Below, piece after piece: positions 7,290 through 7,329 of a stretch of DNA of 7,329 bases; the first letter of the stretch is position 1, and each line of letters begins with the position of its first letter. Position numbers and translations under genes: made by a program. The stretch lies in NCBI GenBank assembly GCA_964630925.1, contig CAZVZK010000279.1, positions 1 to 7,329 on the forward strand. Direction: 5' to 3'. This DNA is from RGDT01 sp964630925. Lineage in GTDB: Bacteria > Planctomycetota > Planctomycetia > Gemmatales > Gemmataceae. The notes under the pieces are model-generated. The model saw only the letters and a list, made by a program, of their open reading frames with translations. It was not told the DNA's origin and did no database searches.

Positions 7290-7329
7290 GCTACGTTTCT
7301 TGTGAGGGCGAATTCAGGTAGCGATTCTC

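Larger units (their letters stand above)
7157..7329. other. Lower-GC intergenic region at right edge
   Basis: This stretch is visibly richer in A/T than the genes to its left. All three minus-strand frames hit stop codons within its outer 50 bases, so no gene enters from the right on that strand. Upstream of the haem-motif gene the minus strand carries GATGTC (7215-7210) and GACATC (7188-7183), which can pair across a 21-base loop, directly followed by six T (7182-7177). This is a weak terminator- or attenuator-like arrangement in that gene's leader. The plus strand holds a promoter-like element and a long C tract (listed separately). Confidence 0.5.

Noticed and set aside
7231..7305. A 24-residue plus-strand frame (ATG to TGA) reading through the C tract as four prolines
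   Set aside because: There is no ribosome binding site, it is very short, and nothing in it is recognisable. Length change in the tract would shift its frame, but there is no evidence that it is translated.
7304..7315. GAGGGCGAATTC, resembling the junction of a common PCR-cloning vector
   Set aside because: The first base pair differs from that junction (AAGGGCGAATTC) and the following bases do not continue as vector, so chance similarity is more likely.

Overview
The window is very GC-rich, and its protein-coding strands carry the usual third-position G/C bias, which opens many long false frames on the opposite strands. The gene families suggest a planctomycete, possibly Gemmata-like. The clues are a secreted alpha/alpha-toroid protein with a CxxCH haem motif, a secreted small-molecule esterase, and a large membrane-anchored GTPase of no standard class. 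This placement rests on family resemblance only; the window contains no rRNA or other marker gene.

Layout. Positions 1-239 hold the start of a minus-strand gene that runs off the left edge; it encodes an unrecognised, internally repetitive protein. A divergent intergenic region (240-466) with a perfect hairpin separates it from panB (467-1267, plus strand), the pantothenate-pathway ketopantoate hydroxymethyltransferase. From there to 7156 every gene is on the minus strand and convergent with panB. In transcription order they are: a haem-motif/squalene-cyclase-like repeat protein (7156-6200), a polytopic membrane protein (6192-5641), a secreted alpha/beta-hydrolase (5596-4724), a membrane-anchored GTPase with helical repeats and a beta-rich C-terminal domain (4631-2508), and a single-pass membrane protein of unknown function (2506-1286). 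The right end (7157-7329) is lower in GC and non-coding as far as can be seen. It contains a 13-base C tract sitting inside a promoter-like element.

How the genes may work together. The first two minus-strand genes are 7 bases apart and look co-transcribed; both products are probably at or beyond the cytoplasmic membrane. The GTPase and its downstream partner are separated by a single base, with the partner's ribosome binding site inside the GTPase coding end, so they are almost certainly translated together. Both are predicted single-pass membrane proteins. That pair is the best candidate for a little-described system here. panB is ordinary metabolism and has no visible functional link to its neighbours.
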